DNA from: Hevea brasiliensis
Taxonomy: Eukaryota > Streptophyta > Magnoliopsida > Malpighiales > Euphorbiaceae
DNA length: 64,000 nucleotides
Direction: 5' to 3'
Assembly (NCBI RefSeq): GCF_030052815.1
Contig: NC_079505.1
Span: forward strand, 62,183,309-62,247,308
This document shows positions 47,495 to 59,923 of the stretch, piece by piece. The notes beneath the pieces are model-generated. The model was not told the DNA's origin, searched no databases, and saw only the letters and a list, made by a program, of their open reading frames with translations. Made by a program: the position numbers and the translations under genes. Positions within the stretch are counted from its first letter, which is position 1. Every line of letters starts with the position of its first letter.

Positions 47495-48624
47495 ACTAGA
47501 GCCATTCATTACAGTATCTTAGACCCATCTTCTTAAGATGTCGGTCTAACTGAGTTTGTGACATAGGCTTCGTGAATGGATCAGCTGGCTTTTTGGCTGA
47601 TGCTATTTTCTGCATGGCTACATTGCCTCATCCAACTATCTCTCTGATAATGTGATAACGCCTTTCTATGTGTTTGGATTTCTGGTGAGATCATGGTTCC
47701 TTAGCCTGAATGACCGCTCCATTGTTGTCATAGTAGAGAGGAACTGCAGACTCAATAGAAGGACTACTCTAAGTTCTGACACGAACTTCTTTATCCAAAT
47801 AGCCTCTTTTGCAGCATCTGATGCAGCAATATACTCGGCTTCTGTAGTGGAGTTGGCAGTTGTAGTCTGTTTGAAACTCTTTCAACTAACTCCACCTCCA
47901 TTACAAATTAACACAAAGCCAGAGATAGGCTTTCTATCATCAATATCTGATTAAAAATCAGAATCAGTATAACCATCTAATTGTAAGTTGCCACCTCCAT
48001 AGATCAAGAATAAATCCTTGGTTCTTCTCAAGTACTTAAGGATATTCTTGACAGTTATCTAGTGTTCCAAACCTGGATTGGATTGAAACTTGCTAGTCAA
48101 ACTAACAGCATATGTGATATCCGGCCTAGTACACAACATTGCATACATTAAACTTCCAATAGCCGAAGCATATGGAATCCTTGCCATTTTGTCTCTTTCT
48201 TCAGGTGTCTTTGGAGACATCTCTTTGAAAGATGGATACCATGTCTTACTGGTAACAATTCTCTCTTGGAATCAAGCATGTTAAACCTTTTTAACACCTT
48301 TTCCAAATATAGACTTTGGGATAAACCAATTATTCTTTTCGCTCTATCTCTATAGATGTGAATTCCAAAAATATAGGTTGCTTCCCCTAAGTCTTTCATG
48401 GATAATGTATTTGACAACCATACCTTGACGGTTGTTAATATACCTATGTCATTGCCTATTAATAAAATGTCATCTATATATAAAACAAGGAAAGTGACAA
48501 CACTCCCACTAACCTTCTTATATACACATGACTCATCCACATTTTTTATAAAACCAAATGATTTAATGGATTCATCAAAACGGATGTTCCAACTCCTCGA
48601 AGCTTATTTTAACCCATAAATAGA
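47495..48624 (-). pseudogene. Copia RT (end) and RNase H, broken
   Basis: The frame around 48540-48290 contains the RT active site (FLVLYIDDILLIGND), then LSMKDLGEATYIFGI. A frameshift near 48240 leads into the RNase H part read through to about 47520: PYASAIGSLMYAMLCTRPDI, then TTANSTTEAEYIAASDAAKE. Several stops interrupt it. RT and RNase H would copy element RNA into cDNA. Confidence 0.88.
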
Positions 48625-50106
48625 TCAATTTAGCTTGCACACTTTGGAACGATCTTGGGATTCAAAACCCCTAGGTTGTTCCATGAAAATGTTTTCCTCA
48701 ATGTTTTCATTGAGAAAAGCTATTTTGACATCCATCTGCCAAATTTCATAATCATAGTATGTGGCTATTGCTAACAAAATCCTAATGGATTTAAGCATGG
48801 CAACAAGCAAGAAAGTCTCCTCATAGTCGATTCCCTGCTTTTGGCGAAACCCTTTCGCAACCAGCCTTGCTTTATAGGTCTCTACCTTTCCATCTGAACC
48901 AATTTTCTTCTTGAAAACCCACTTATTACCTATAGATACAATACCTTCAGGTGGGTCAACAAGATCCCAAACTTGATTCTTATACCTGGAATCCATTTCA
49001 GATTTCATAGCTTCAATCCATTTAGAAGAATCTATATCTGATATAGCTTCTTCATAAGTTAAAGGATCATCTCCATGATCTGTTTCTTCATGAGTAAACA
49101 ACTCTTGTACATCTTCATGAATGAAACCATATCTCTCTAGTGGGTGAGATATTTTGGTTGATCTACGAGGAATTATTGTAGATGTTTCATCAATAGGCAT
49201 AGGTTGGCTAGATGGATCTATATCCATCTGATTTGTTGGTTGGTCAGAATTCTCTAATTCTAACTCTATTTGCCTTCCTTTGCCACCCTCTTGAATAAAC
49301 TGTTGTTCAAGAAATATGGCATCTCTGCTTATCACAACCTTTTGTGATGAAGGCAAATAAAAATAATATCCAAAACTTTCTTTTGGATATCCAACAAATC
49401 GACCCTTTTCTGATTTGGTTTCTAATTTGTCAGTCTTTAGCTTTTTAATGTAAGCTGGACAACCCCAAATCTTAACATGCTTAAGACTTGATTTTCTTCC
49501 ATGCCATATCTCATATGGTGTGGAAGAAACCGATTTAGATGGAATCCTATTCAGAATATGCAAAGCCAATTCTAATGCAAATCCCCAAAAGGCGATTGGC
49601 ATGTCAGTATAGTTCATCATGCTACGTACCATATCTAATAGGGTACGATTTCTCATTTCAGATACACCATTTAATTGTGGCATTCCTGGAGGAGTCAGCT
49701 GGGAAATAATGCCATGCTCTTTCAAGTATTCATCAAATTCAGTACTTAAGTATTCACCTCCACGATCTGATCGAAGAGTTTTAATACTTTTTCCCTTTTG
49801 ATTTTCTACTTTAGATTTAAATTCTTTGAACTTTTTAAAGGATTCATGCTTGTATTTTATCAAATACAAATACCCAAACCTTGATTCGTCATCAGTAAAG
49901 GTAATAAAGTAATGAAAACTGCCTCTAGCCATTTCCTTAAATGGACCACATGCATCACTATGTATCAGTTCCAAAATATTTTCAGCTCTTAACCCTTGTC
50001 CAATAAAAGGCAATCTAGTCATTTTGCCTTGAAGGCATGATTCATAAGTTGGAGTAGGTTTGGAACCCAATGAAGATAAAATCCCCATTTTCTCTAGCTT
50101 TGTAAT
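48625..50106 (-). pseudogene. Copia integrase and RT, long open segment
   Basis: About 490 codons stay open. The integrase core shows the D-D-E pattern: HSDACGPF, LRSDRGGEY and GVSE. Then come a C-terminal region (about 49400-49100) and RT up to KLN, with NKWVFKKKIGSDGKVETYKA and MDVKIAFLNENIEE. It ends where a CGA arginine codon has become TGA; a CAA-to-TAA change follows within ten codons. The upstream end is the solo LTR at 50112, which separates it from its own protease part. Confidence 0.93.
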
Positions 50107-50111
50107 CCTAT

Positions 50112-53100
50112 TGTGACACCCCTTACCTGTCTACAGTGTAGCCAAGCAAGATATGCCATACAATGTGCCGAAGCACCAAATCATATTTTCACTACAATTT
50201 ACCCTTTTTAATTCATTTATTTATAATTTTAATTAATCTAATTTTTTTGCAAATTTTATAGAAAATTCGGCAAAGTGCCGGCTGTAAATTGGAAAAACAG
50301 TTCTTCTAAATCTGTTAAAAACACTTCCAATATAGTCATATTATCAATCTCAGTCAACCACCAACATATTTCCACAATTTCTCAAATGACTTCAATATTT
50401 CAAAATTCAATTCATTTCATATCATACTCAACTCAATAAGAAATACTCAAATTTATTACTGAACATGATTTATAGATAATTACATCAAAACATAATTACA
50501 TGAGTTTGCAATATACATGACAAAATAAAGGTTTGATTACACAAGTTTACAAAATACAAAATATCAAAAGTAGCCTAATGTCCTACCAATGCACTGCAAA
50601 TGTAAGGTGACTCTGGACTCTATGTGCAAATCTGAAAGTTCACCCGGTCTGAGGTCTGCTGGACTCCCCAGCTATGTCTCCAGTACCTGCGTGTGGCAAA
50701 AGCGACGCGCTGAGCAATTCTGCTTAGTGGTGATAATATAAAATAAAATAACTAAAATAAAATAAATATGCAGAATGTATATTTATATTTTATGTAGACT
50801 TAATTTCTGATATTTATTGCAGTATTATTCAATTAAAATTTGGTAAGCTTTATTTTAATTGCCCGAGTAACCTATACTAGTCTACTGGACTGGATAAATG
50901 GGTAAACTGGCACTGGGTACCAAGTACCCCAGACCATCACACCATCGGTCACATTGTGTCTCCCGGTGTGCAACATAATAGTTAATAAGCTGTAATAATT
51001 ATCAGGGATAAAACCTGAGTATAACAACTCAATCAACATAGCCAAAGGCTATTATATCACAGAATGGCACGTGAGGCCATAAAACACAGAATGGCATGGA
51101 GCCATATGCAGTACTGCTAACAGAACCCTATTGGCATGCCAACCTATCCAAACCAATATTGTTAGGTGTACTAGGGCATGTTACACTCTTAAATTGTACA
51201 ATTCTTGAAATTTAAGTTTAGGTATTACTATTCATTTCATTAGTTAACTAAAATGTTGGCCTTTGCATAGGCAATTGGAACATTGGTTCTAATACCCCCA
51301 ACATACCACATTTTGCATTCTAAATTTGTTGGTATTGGTTGCCAATACCATTTCTAAGCTTAGTGTTAGTTGTTCAAAATTTTTAGATTTCAAGCCTTGT
51401 GTTTACTGTTCCATTGGTCATTTTTATGGTGGGAATTTGGCAAAGTTGTCAACATGAAAGTTGTTCCTTATTGTGTCTAGTTACATTTCTTTTTTTGAAT
51501 CACTCCATTTGGAGTTTTGTAGCTCAAGTTATGGCCTAAACACCATAACTGGCCGGATTGAAAACTTTCCAAATTTTCTGGACTGACCAAATCTACAGTG
51601 TTTTGTGCAGTGACTGTAGGTCACTTTTTGAACATGTTATTGTCAAAATTTAGATTCAGTTTCTTTATGAAAGTTATAGGTCTATGTCTCAGCTATCTGT
51701 TGGTAAAATTTCAAGTCAATTTGACCTTTCTATACTGACTTATGACCAAATGAATAAATAATGTTCATTTGATCATTTTGCCCAGGCAGAATGCAGGTCA
51801 CCCGGATTAGGGCAATCTTTAGGTCAACTTGGTTTGGTTTTCTGGCCAGGGTTTCTTCACCAAAGTTGTGCCATTATGTGTCTAGTTTCATATCCAATTA
51901 GTCTTGCACCAATTGAACTTACACAACTCTAGTTATAGCTGCCCAAACCTGCTAAACTCACACCTAGTCCTATAGGTCACCAAGGGCAGCAACACTAACT
52001 TCAATTCCCACTAAACAAACCACTTCATTTCTTATTCACACATAACCAAATGGTCACTAATTGACCATTAAAACTTACTTTCACCATTACATGATCAAAG
52101 TGTCAATTTCATACCCAAACCCTAACTCAACCCTCTCAAATCATGCATTCACTTACCTTTCACTATCCTAAACAATAGATTAGTGTTAAGGGCAGCTAGG
52201 GTACCATTTTAATTCAAGAAAATCTTCAAAACCCTACCAAGCCCAAGGCTGCTGAAATTTTAAGCAAAACATACACATGATGTTTATTAAATTTTCTTGT
52301 AAATTTGCATTCAATTTCACTCCTTCAACATGAATTGAAAGAGAAAGAGTAAGTTTGGTCACTAACCTTTAATGAAGTAAATTCCACGCTTATCAAAGAT
52401 CCTCCTTTCTACTTCCTTTTGTTGTCTTTAGCTTGCCAAAGATGAATGGATAAATTTTTGTGAAGACAAAGTTGAGTTTCAAGGTAGTTTGGTGGGTTAT
52501 CTCAAGCTTTCCTAAGCTTCCATGGAGGTTTGGAGTTAGGGAGAGGTTTTGAACAAGGAAAGGAAGAAGAAGCATCTGGTTTTTTCTTTTCTTTTTCTGC
52601 CCATTAAGTCATTTTAACTAAGTTAATGCCATGTGTCAACATTTGATTGGGTGGGAGGATTTTAATGACATCATAATGATGTCATAATTCCAATTTATTT
52701 CATTTTCTTTCCTTTTCTTGTCTACTTAATTTCAATTAAATTTTTTAACAATATCTATTCACATTTTATGTCATATAAATTATTTATTTAATTGGACAAG
52801 TTGGCCAAAAATCATCTCTGAAGACGAAATGACCAAAATGCCCTCCATTTGGCTTATTGAGCTAAAATTGTGTGTTCCGATTGATTAAATTTTCCTTGTG
52901 TTTTCTTAATATTTTATTGTCATTGGAACCCCAATAATCCTTCCCTGAGGTCCCAAAAATTATTTCATGAAGTTTTCCCAGAGTCTAGGGTTGCTAACGG
53001 GTTTCACCGTCACTTCCCCTTCGGGTTACTCATCACTGGGGTTTCGACTCGTTTAACCTTAGTGCATTTCATTCCTAAAAATTTTCTTTGATTTTTCTGA

Positions 53101-53228
53101 TCATTTTTTGGTTTATTTATAACTCCTCACTCTAGTCTAATTATAATTTCAAATATTCTAGCTGCCCGGACCAACATTGGTCACCAGAATAGTAGACTGT
53201 ACGGACTAACTAAAGTGAGGATGTTACA
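50112..53228 (-). mobile_element. Solo gypsy LTR inside copia pol (3117 bp)
   Basis: It starts TGTAACATCC (53228) and ends GGGTGTCACA (50112) on the minus strand, with a perfect duplication CCTAT (50107-50111 and 53229-53233). No primer site or internal region is attached, so unequal recombination has removed the rest. It is a close relative of the LTR at 1376-4486. It splits the copia gene between the pre-integrase motif WHLRLGHIAEDR and the integrase core. Confidence 0.96.
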
Positions 53229-53233
53229 CCTAT

Positions 53234-53805
53234 CTTCTGCAATGTGACCTAATCTTAAGTGCCAAAGACATTTTGGTCTAGAGTTGATTTTTATTATGGC
53301 ATTATATTCATTTAGATTGCTTGCATTGGATTTGTATTTATCATTATTATCCAAATAATAAAGTCCACCATGCATATAACCCGAGCCAACATATTTATTT
53401 CCAAAATAAATATTACAAACATCATTTGTGAATTGAAATTCATAACCATTTCTAGTCAAACTAGATACAGAAATGATATTTTTAAACGCATCAGGTACAT
53501 ACAAAACATGATCCAAATACAAAACATGTCCATACATGAACAAAGATTTAGATCCTATGGCTAAAGCTTCAACAGTTGAGCCATTGCCAATCCAGAGTCT
53601 AACATCTCGTGCTTGCAAGCTACTACTGCTTGCTAGTTCCTACATATCAAAAGAAATGTGAGAACTGGCACCAGTATCTAAAACCCAAGCTGTAGATGAA
53701 CTATGAGCATCATCAGAATCTAAATAACAAGATATAGACATACCTTCTAAAGGTTTATCTTTCTTGTCTTTCAGAGATGCAAGATACTCTGGGTAGTTCC
53801 TCTTC
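53234..53805 (-). pseudogene. Copia protease and pre-integrase region
   Basis: The aspartic protease motif WVLDTGASSHI lies at about 53690-53655 and is followed by a stop. The pre-integrase part (53618-53234) reads GNGSTVEALAIGSK, then YVPDAFKNIISVSSL, and ends WHLRLGHIAEDR at the solo LTR. Protease would cut the polyprotein. Confidence 0.9.
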
Positions 53806-54647
53806 TAGTGCCCATCCTTCTGGCAGTGGAAACACTTTCCTTTGCCATTGTCAGCTTTGGTCTTGCCTTTCTGTTTAGCTATTTTCTTGGAATGTCCAGG
53901 AACTTGAGATTTCTTTTTCTTATTGCCCTTCTTCTTTTTGGACTTTCTAACAGATGAAGAAGATGCAACCAAAGCTACCTCTTTTCCTTTATTGCCCGGC
54001 ATATTCTTTTGGACAATAACCAGCATATTAAGCAAGTCAGCCAAAGTGCATTCTTGCTTAGTCATATGGAAATTTATCACAAAATTCCCAAATGACTCTG
54101 GTAGGGACTAAAGGATCAAATATGTCTGCAGTTGGAAATCCATGGGAAAATCAAGATGTTTCAGCTGCTCTATGAGCCGGATCATCTTATGGACATGATC
54201 TCCTACATTATGTCCCTTTGACATCCTCATTCAGAATAACTGTCTAGATATCTCATATCTAGCATTCCTACTATGTTCACCATACAACTCTTCCAGGTGA
54301 AGAAGGATCTCATTTGCACTTTGCATGTTTTCATGCTGCTTCTGTAACTCATTAGTCATAGAAGCAAGCATATAACATCTGGCTATCATATCATGCTCCT
54401 TCCACTTGTCCAAGGTTTCTAATTCCTCTGGTGTGGCCCCTGGAGGTAAGGGACCAAGAATTTTTGAATCTAGAACATATCTAATATGCTCTAAGTTTAG
54501 GACAAGTTTCAAATTTTTGAGCCAATCAGAAAGATTAGGTTCTGTCAATCTAGTGTGATCAAGTATGCCCGCAAGGATATTGGATGGTGGTGGTTGTTGT
54601 GTGCTCATTATTATCAGAATATTTACTGTAAAAAATAACAAGATCAA
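53806..54647 (-). pseudogene. Copia gag, broken zinc knuckle
   Basis: The Gag frame starts near 54612 (MSTQQPPPSNILAG; an upstream in-frame ATG lies at 54647). It runs through a UBN2-type gag domain (LEELYGEHSRNARYEISRQL) to a stop at 54231. It then continues in the same general reading to a Lys-rich region (54000-53880) and a zinc knuckle. The knuckle reads CFHCQKDGH-stop-KRNY, so a tryptophan codon became a stop and the last cysteine is tyrosine. It cannot form a normal nucleocapsid. Confidence 0.9.
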
Positions 54648-55198
54648 TTAGTATATGTATCAAGTAATTAATCAAAATGATTATGGTCTTGTAATCAAAT
54701 TGGTCCTATCACTAACTTGGAGAATCCTACACTTCCATTATAGGAAACAGAAATCCTAGTTGGATGGATTTCTAGTGGGTGATTGAATTCTTATAGTCTT
54801 ATTGATCATCCTCAGGCACATCCATTATTGGAATCACAATAAACTATAAGTGAGCAATTCTTTGCTCATCACATCTCATGTGAGGCTCAATCATTTATTT
54901 GGCTCTTAATGCTCAAAACCTCAGGCACATCCATTATTGGTTTATCTTGCATTAGTTAAGTTGATCCCATTGAGCCAGCAAGCATGTAAATTACTTCAAT
55001 GACCTCAAGCACATCCATTATTGGTCATTAAGCATTCACATACTTACAACATCTCATGTTTAACAATTACTCTTAAGAAAATCTCTTAAACAAATGCATT
55101 ATTCCCATGTTTCCATAGTTAATAATGCAAGTGCTTAAAATTCCTTAAAATAATTACCTCAATGGAGAGCCATGATATAATTATAATTATACCATTAC

Positions 55199-58100
55199 TG
55201 TGACACCCCTTACCCGACTACAGTGTAGCCAAGCAAGTAATGCCACTCAGTGTGCCGGAGCACTCTATTTTATCTTAATTAATTTTTATCATAATTTTGA
55301 ATATAACTTGTGAAATATAATTCATTTTAAGCCATTTATCGAAATTATTATTTATTTGAGGTTTCAAAAATTTTAAAGAAAATCCGGCAGAATACCGGTT
55401 AAAAATGGAGAAAACCGTTCTTCGGAACCTGTGAAAAACACTTCCTATATTCATATTCAATCATCTCAATTCCATTTATCAAAATTTCAACATTTTTCAA
55501 CCATTCATTTCTCAATCATTCATCACATGTGATAATCATATATAAATTACAGATAAACATTCACTTTTCCATTTATAAACACAATTCTCATTATTTACAT
55601 GAACATCAAATTACATTTCATAAGTTCATTTACACATGAGAAAATAAAATCAATTACAAAATACCAAAATGACACCTAGTGTCCTACCAATGCACTGCAG
55701 ACGGTGAGGTGACATGACACTATGCGTAATCGTGAACGGCCTTACCCAACTGTGGTCTACCGGGCCCTCTGTCTAAATCTTCAGACCTCACGCGTAAAAA
55801 GCGACGCTAAGCATAAAGCTTAGTGGTGCCAATAATACAAGAAAATATAATATGCAAATAAAAATCATAATTTCTTAGCCATTGTGTTTATAAGAACTGA
55901 ATAATTACCAACTTAATGTTTAGTCGAGGGCTAATTACGTTTTATGATATTAACTTCTTCATGCATTTTGTTAATTATTTTCTTCATGATCTTGAGTTTC
56001 TTTGTATTCTATCGTAATCATTCCTGATATTTAATTTTCGTATTTTCTTTAACAATCAGTTCAATTACAGTTATACTTTTCCATGCCCAAGTAACCTATA
56101 CTTTGAACATCGGATGGATAACGGGTCGTTGGCACTGGACACCGCGGTGTCTCGGGCCGTCATACCATGGGACGCAGAACGTCAACCATGTATGCAGTCA
56201 GTATGGCTAAAAAGCCATGATATCACATAATCGGGCATAAAAGCCATGAATACTGGCATAAAAGCCATGAATACGGGCATAAAGCCATGAATACAGGCAT
56301 AAAGCCTTTCGCAGTACTGCTAAAACAATACCCTATTGGCATGCCAAACTATCCAATCCTACACACATGTCTAGGCAATACAAGGGCACATAATATCATT
56401 AAATGTTCATAAGTTTTATTATTTCATTTTATGTTCCAATTATCGTTCATAGTATTTTAATTTTATTTATAGTAGAAGCATAAATCTTCAAATCTCATTT
56501 TTATATAATTTATGCATTCATCATACCATTCACGTTAATTGCAATTTACATCAATCGATTTTCATGTACCATTTGTACATCGAAATATTTCCATTTCTCT
56601 CATGATGAGAGCAATTAACCCATTTACACATCCATGTGATTCATCTAATCGTTACAATATTTATATGAATTAGTATTCACATTATTACCTCTCATGTACC
56701 AATTTTTGTACAAGGTATTATAATCCTATTTGAAACAAAGACGTAAATCCTAATGATAACTTTATCTCATTTATACTCTAAACAATCCATTTGTGTTAAT
56801 TACATTTTATATTTCAAGTTGTATTACTTATATAATATGTGTCATTTTGTTTACTATTCACCTTACTAGTCAACCAAAATGTTGACTTTTTCATACACAA
56901 TAAATTTATTGAACCTAAGTTCTTAAAGATACCACATTTTGCATTTAAAACTTGTTGGAATAAGTCACAAATACCATTTCCAAACTTAAAACCAAGAGGG
57001 CAGAATTTTCAGTTTTTGTGACCCAACTTTACTGTTCCATTAAGCCCTGTTGCAATGAGAATTTGAGAAAATGGTAAACATGAAAGTTGTTCCTTATTTT
57101 GTCTAGTTGAATTTAATTTTTTGAATCACTCCATTTGGAGTTTTATAGCTCCAGATATGGTCCAAAAACCACAGCTGGCCGGATTGCCAAACTGCAGAAT
57201 TGACCATATCTACAGTAACATGAACAGTGATTGCCACTGCCATTTGGGTTAGGTTCTGGTCATAATTTGGGGTAGGTTTCTTCATGAAAGTTGTTTGTCT
57301 ATGTCTTAACTTATTTCTGTAAAAATTTCAGGTCAATTGACCATATCTACAGTGAATTATGGCTAAATGAACAGTTACTATTCATTTAGTCATTTCTGCA
57401 GGTGCTGTTGCAGGGTATCCAGATTGGGTCCAATTTTCGGTCCACTTGCTTTGGTCTTTTGGACATGGTTTCTTCAGCAAAAATGTGTCATTATAAGTCT
57501 AGTTTCATGTCCAATTGGCCAAACACCAATTGGACCAACACAGCCAAAGATATGGTAGTCCAAGTGGACTGAAATTTCAGTCACTCTGCTGCTGTCCTTA
57601 GGCAGCCTACACATTCACTTTGCCATGCTATATTTCAGTCCAAATTGTGGTCAACTTACCTAAAATGGTCACTAATTGACCATTAAAATGTTCTCTAACA
57701 ATTTCCTAAGCCAAGTCAAATTTTCACTCTTAAAACCCTAGCTCAAATTCAAGGGTTACACCAATTACCTTAGTTAGCATACCAATTCATTATACTTGTG
57801 TATATGTACCTTAAACATCATTTCTAATCCACTCTAAGTCCAACAAAACACTCATTTCTATTCCTTCAATAGGGCTGCCGAAATTTATGGCATTCATACA
57901 CATAATTTTTATTCATTTTAGTTACAATTCCTTACTTATTTTAAGTCCCTTAACATAGAAATCAAGAGCTTTAGGTGTATATATGCACTAACCTCTTTGC
58001 TCAACTTATTGAGCTTGGGAAAACTCTAGAATTCCTTCTCTTTGTGGCTACCTAGAGCTTCCTTAGGGTGTATAGGTTAATTTTTGTGAAGATAACTTAG

Positions 58101-58840
58101 GGTTTTGGGGTGAGGGTTGAGAGATCTTCAAGCTTGAGTGAGGAAGAAAAATGGAGGTTTTCTTCTTGGCTATGGTGCGGCTGAAATGGGGAAGGAGATG
58201 GCTGCTCACATTTTTCTTTTCCTTTGGTCTTTATTTATCTCTTTTATTAGCTAGTTAATTGGTTGTTTGAATGCAATTGGTGGGGACTTGTAAATGACAT
58301 CACATTATGTCATAATTTGCTTTTTATTTCATTTTTCTTTTCTTTTCTTCACTACTCATTTTCACTTAAATTTTTAGTAATGTTTATTCATATTTTATGC
58401 CATAATAATTATTTGCTCAACTGGACAAGTCGGCCAAAAATCGTCTCTGAAGGCGAAATGACCAAAATGCCCTCCGTTTGGCTTAACGGGTCAAAATTGT
58501 CTGTACCGATTGAAAAATTTTTCTAAATATTTTCTTGGCATTCTAATGCCATAGGAACCTCAATGACCCTTCTCTGGAGTCCCAAAAATTATTTTATGAA
58601 TTTTTCCCCGGGTCTATGGCTCCTCGTTGCGAGAACCGCAACTTCCCTCTGGGTTACCCATCGCTTGGGCACTGGCTCATTTGACTTAGTTGTATTTTTT
58701 TTTCTAAATTTTTTCTTATTAATATTTGAGTTAATTATGATTCCTGACTTTAGTTTAAATATTTTTCCAGAAGGTTTAGTCGTATGGACCGACATCGTCA
58801 CGAGCAGTGGTATGCGAATTGCTACCGGGAGGATGTTACA
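55199..58840 (-). mobile_element. Solo gypsy LTR in the copia leader (3642 bp)
   Basis: It starts TGTAACATCCTCCCGGTAGC (58840) and ends GGGTGTCACA (55199) on the minus strand, with a perfect duplication ATTAC (55194-55198 and 58841-58845). It is a longer, diverged subfamily of the other gypsy LTRs. It holds a hairpin (55807-55823), a 5S-like block (58630-58688) and a repeat of GGCATAAAGCCATGAATAC units (about 56195-56310). Confidence 0.96.
56195..56310. repeat. About 24-bp tandem repeat in the solo LTR
   Basis: Four to five units of (G)GGCATAAA(A)GCCATGAATAC lie in tandem, about 1.0-1.1 kb from the LTR 3' end. Confidence 0.9.
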
Positions 58841-59923
58841 ATTACCAACTTAATCATTTATTTGGAAGATTTTGTGGTCGGCTTAATTACTATTATGGTC
58901 TCACTTTGCACATTATCCGGTTTGGCATGCATATATCATATATTTGCATATATTCATACACATCTCATGCATACATGGATAAGCAAACAATATGGCATGA
59001 TCATGGACTTTTTAAGGGATTCAATTCTGAGTCACCAAGAATCGAATTAAGGCATTCCTAGGTGTATTTCATTCATTTTATTACAAGAGATGCTGAAGGA
59101 GTACATAACTAACATCTTGATCTTGACCTCCTCTCACTAGTCTCACCAATGCTCTTGACCTCCTTGTGCTTCTTGCAATCCATTTACATTGTAACCCTTG
59201 GCATACCAAGGTAAATTTACAAGAATTTGGACTTTAAAGTCCTTAAATAAATGAAATTACATCCTAAAATATCATAACATTTATGATACATGCCACTAAA
59301 GTAAAATTAATTATTTTACATCCCAAAGAAAATAAAAGAAATAAATCCAATTACATTGGTCTTTTATTGTCCATAATCATCCATTATGCATATTAAAATT
59401 TAACAATTAAATGAATATACATGTTTAAAATTAAATTGAATATCACATATTTAATTAGCATTCAATTTAAATCTCATTCAAATCAATTCTAAATTTTAGG
59501 AACTTTTCCCAAATTTAATTTCATAAAAACAATTTTCAAAATTATTTGTGTGATTGAAAATCCTAATTAAACTATTTAATTAGGTCTAGGCTTAATTTTG
59601 GGTCCTTAATTATACAACAATTGCACAAAAGAGGCCTAAAATAGCCAAAATATGCCTTAAATACATAACATGGGCCGTGTCGTGTGACTCGATCGGGCAA
59701 AGAGAAACACAGGCCAAGGCATGAAAAAGCACAGCCCGTGTAACACACCACGTCCGCGCCATTACCAGCAAGCCCAAAAAACACGGCCCGTGGCCTGGGA
59801 CATGCCCAGGCCGTGTTTCTTGCGGCAATTAGGTTTTTTCTAGGTTTTTTCATTTCAAACCTTATCCAATCACACGATTGTATCCCAAAATCTAATTGCA
59901 AATACAGTGGCTCTAATACCAAT
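58841..59923 (-). other. Copia 5' leader with a GC-rich structured patch
   Basis: Between the primer site and the solo LTR lies noncoding leader. The patch 59665-59825 is GC-rich in an AT-rich setting and contains nested inverted repeats (see findings). A 116-codon reading frame overlaps it but shows no domain and no conservation argument, so I do not call it a gene. Confidence 0.7.
59909..59921 (-). other. Primer-binding site of the copia element
   Basis: The minus strand reads TGGTATTAGAGCC two bases after the 5' LTR end. It is one base off the standard tRNA-Met site TGGTATCAGAGCC, a C-to-T type change. Confidence 0.9.

Noticed and set aside
59572..59922. 116-codon minus-strand reading frame beside the copia primer site
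   Set aside because: It lies in the leader next to the LTR, has no known domain, and the GC-rich inverted repeats explain its open frame better.
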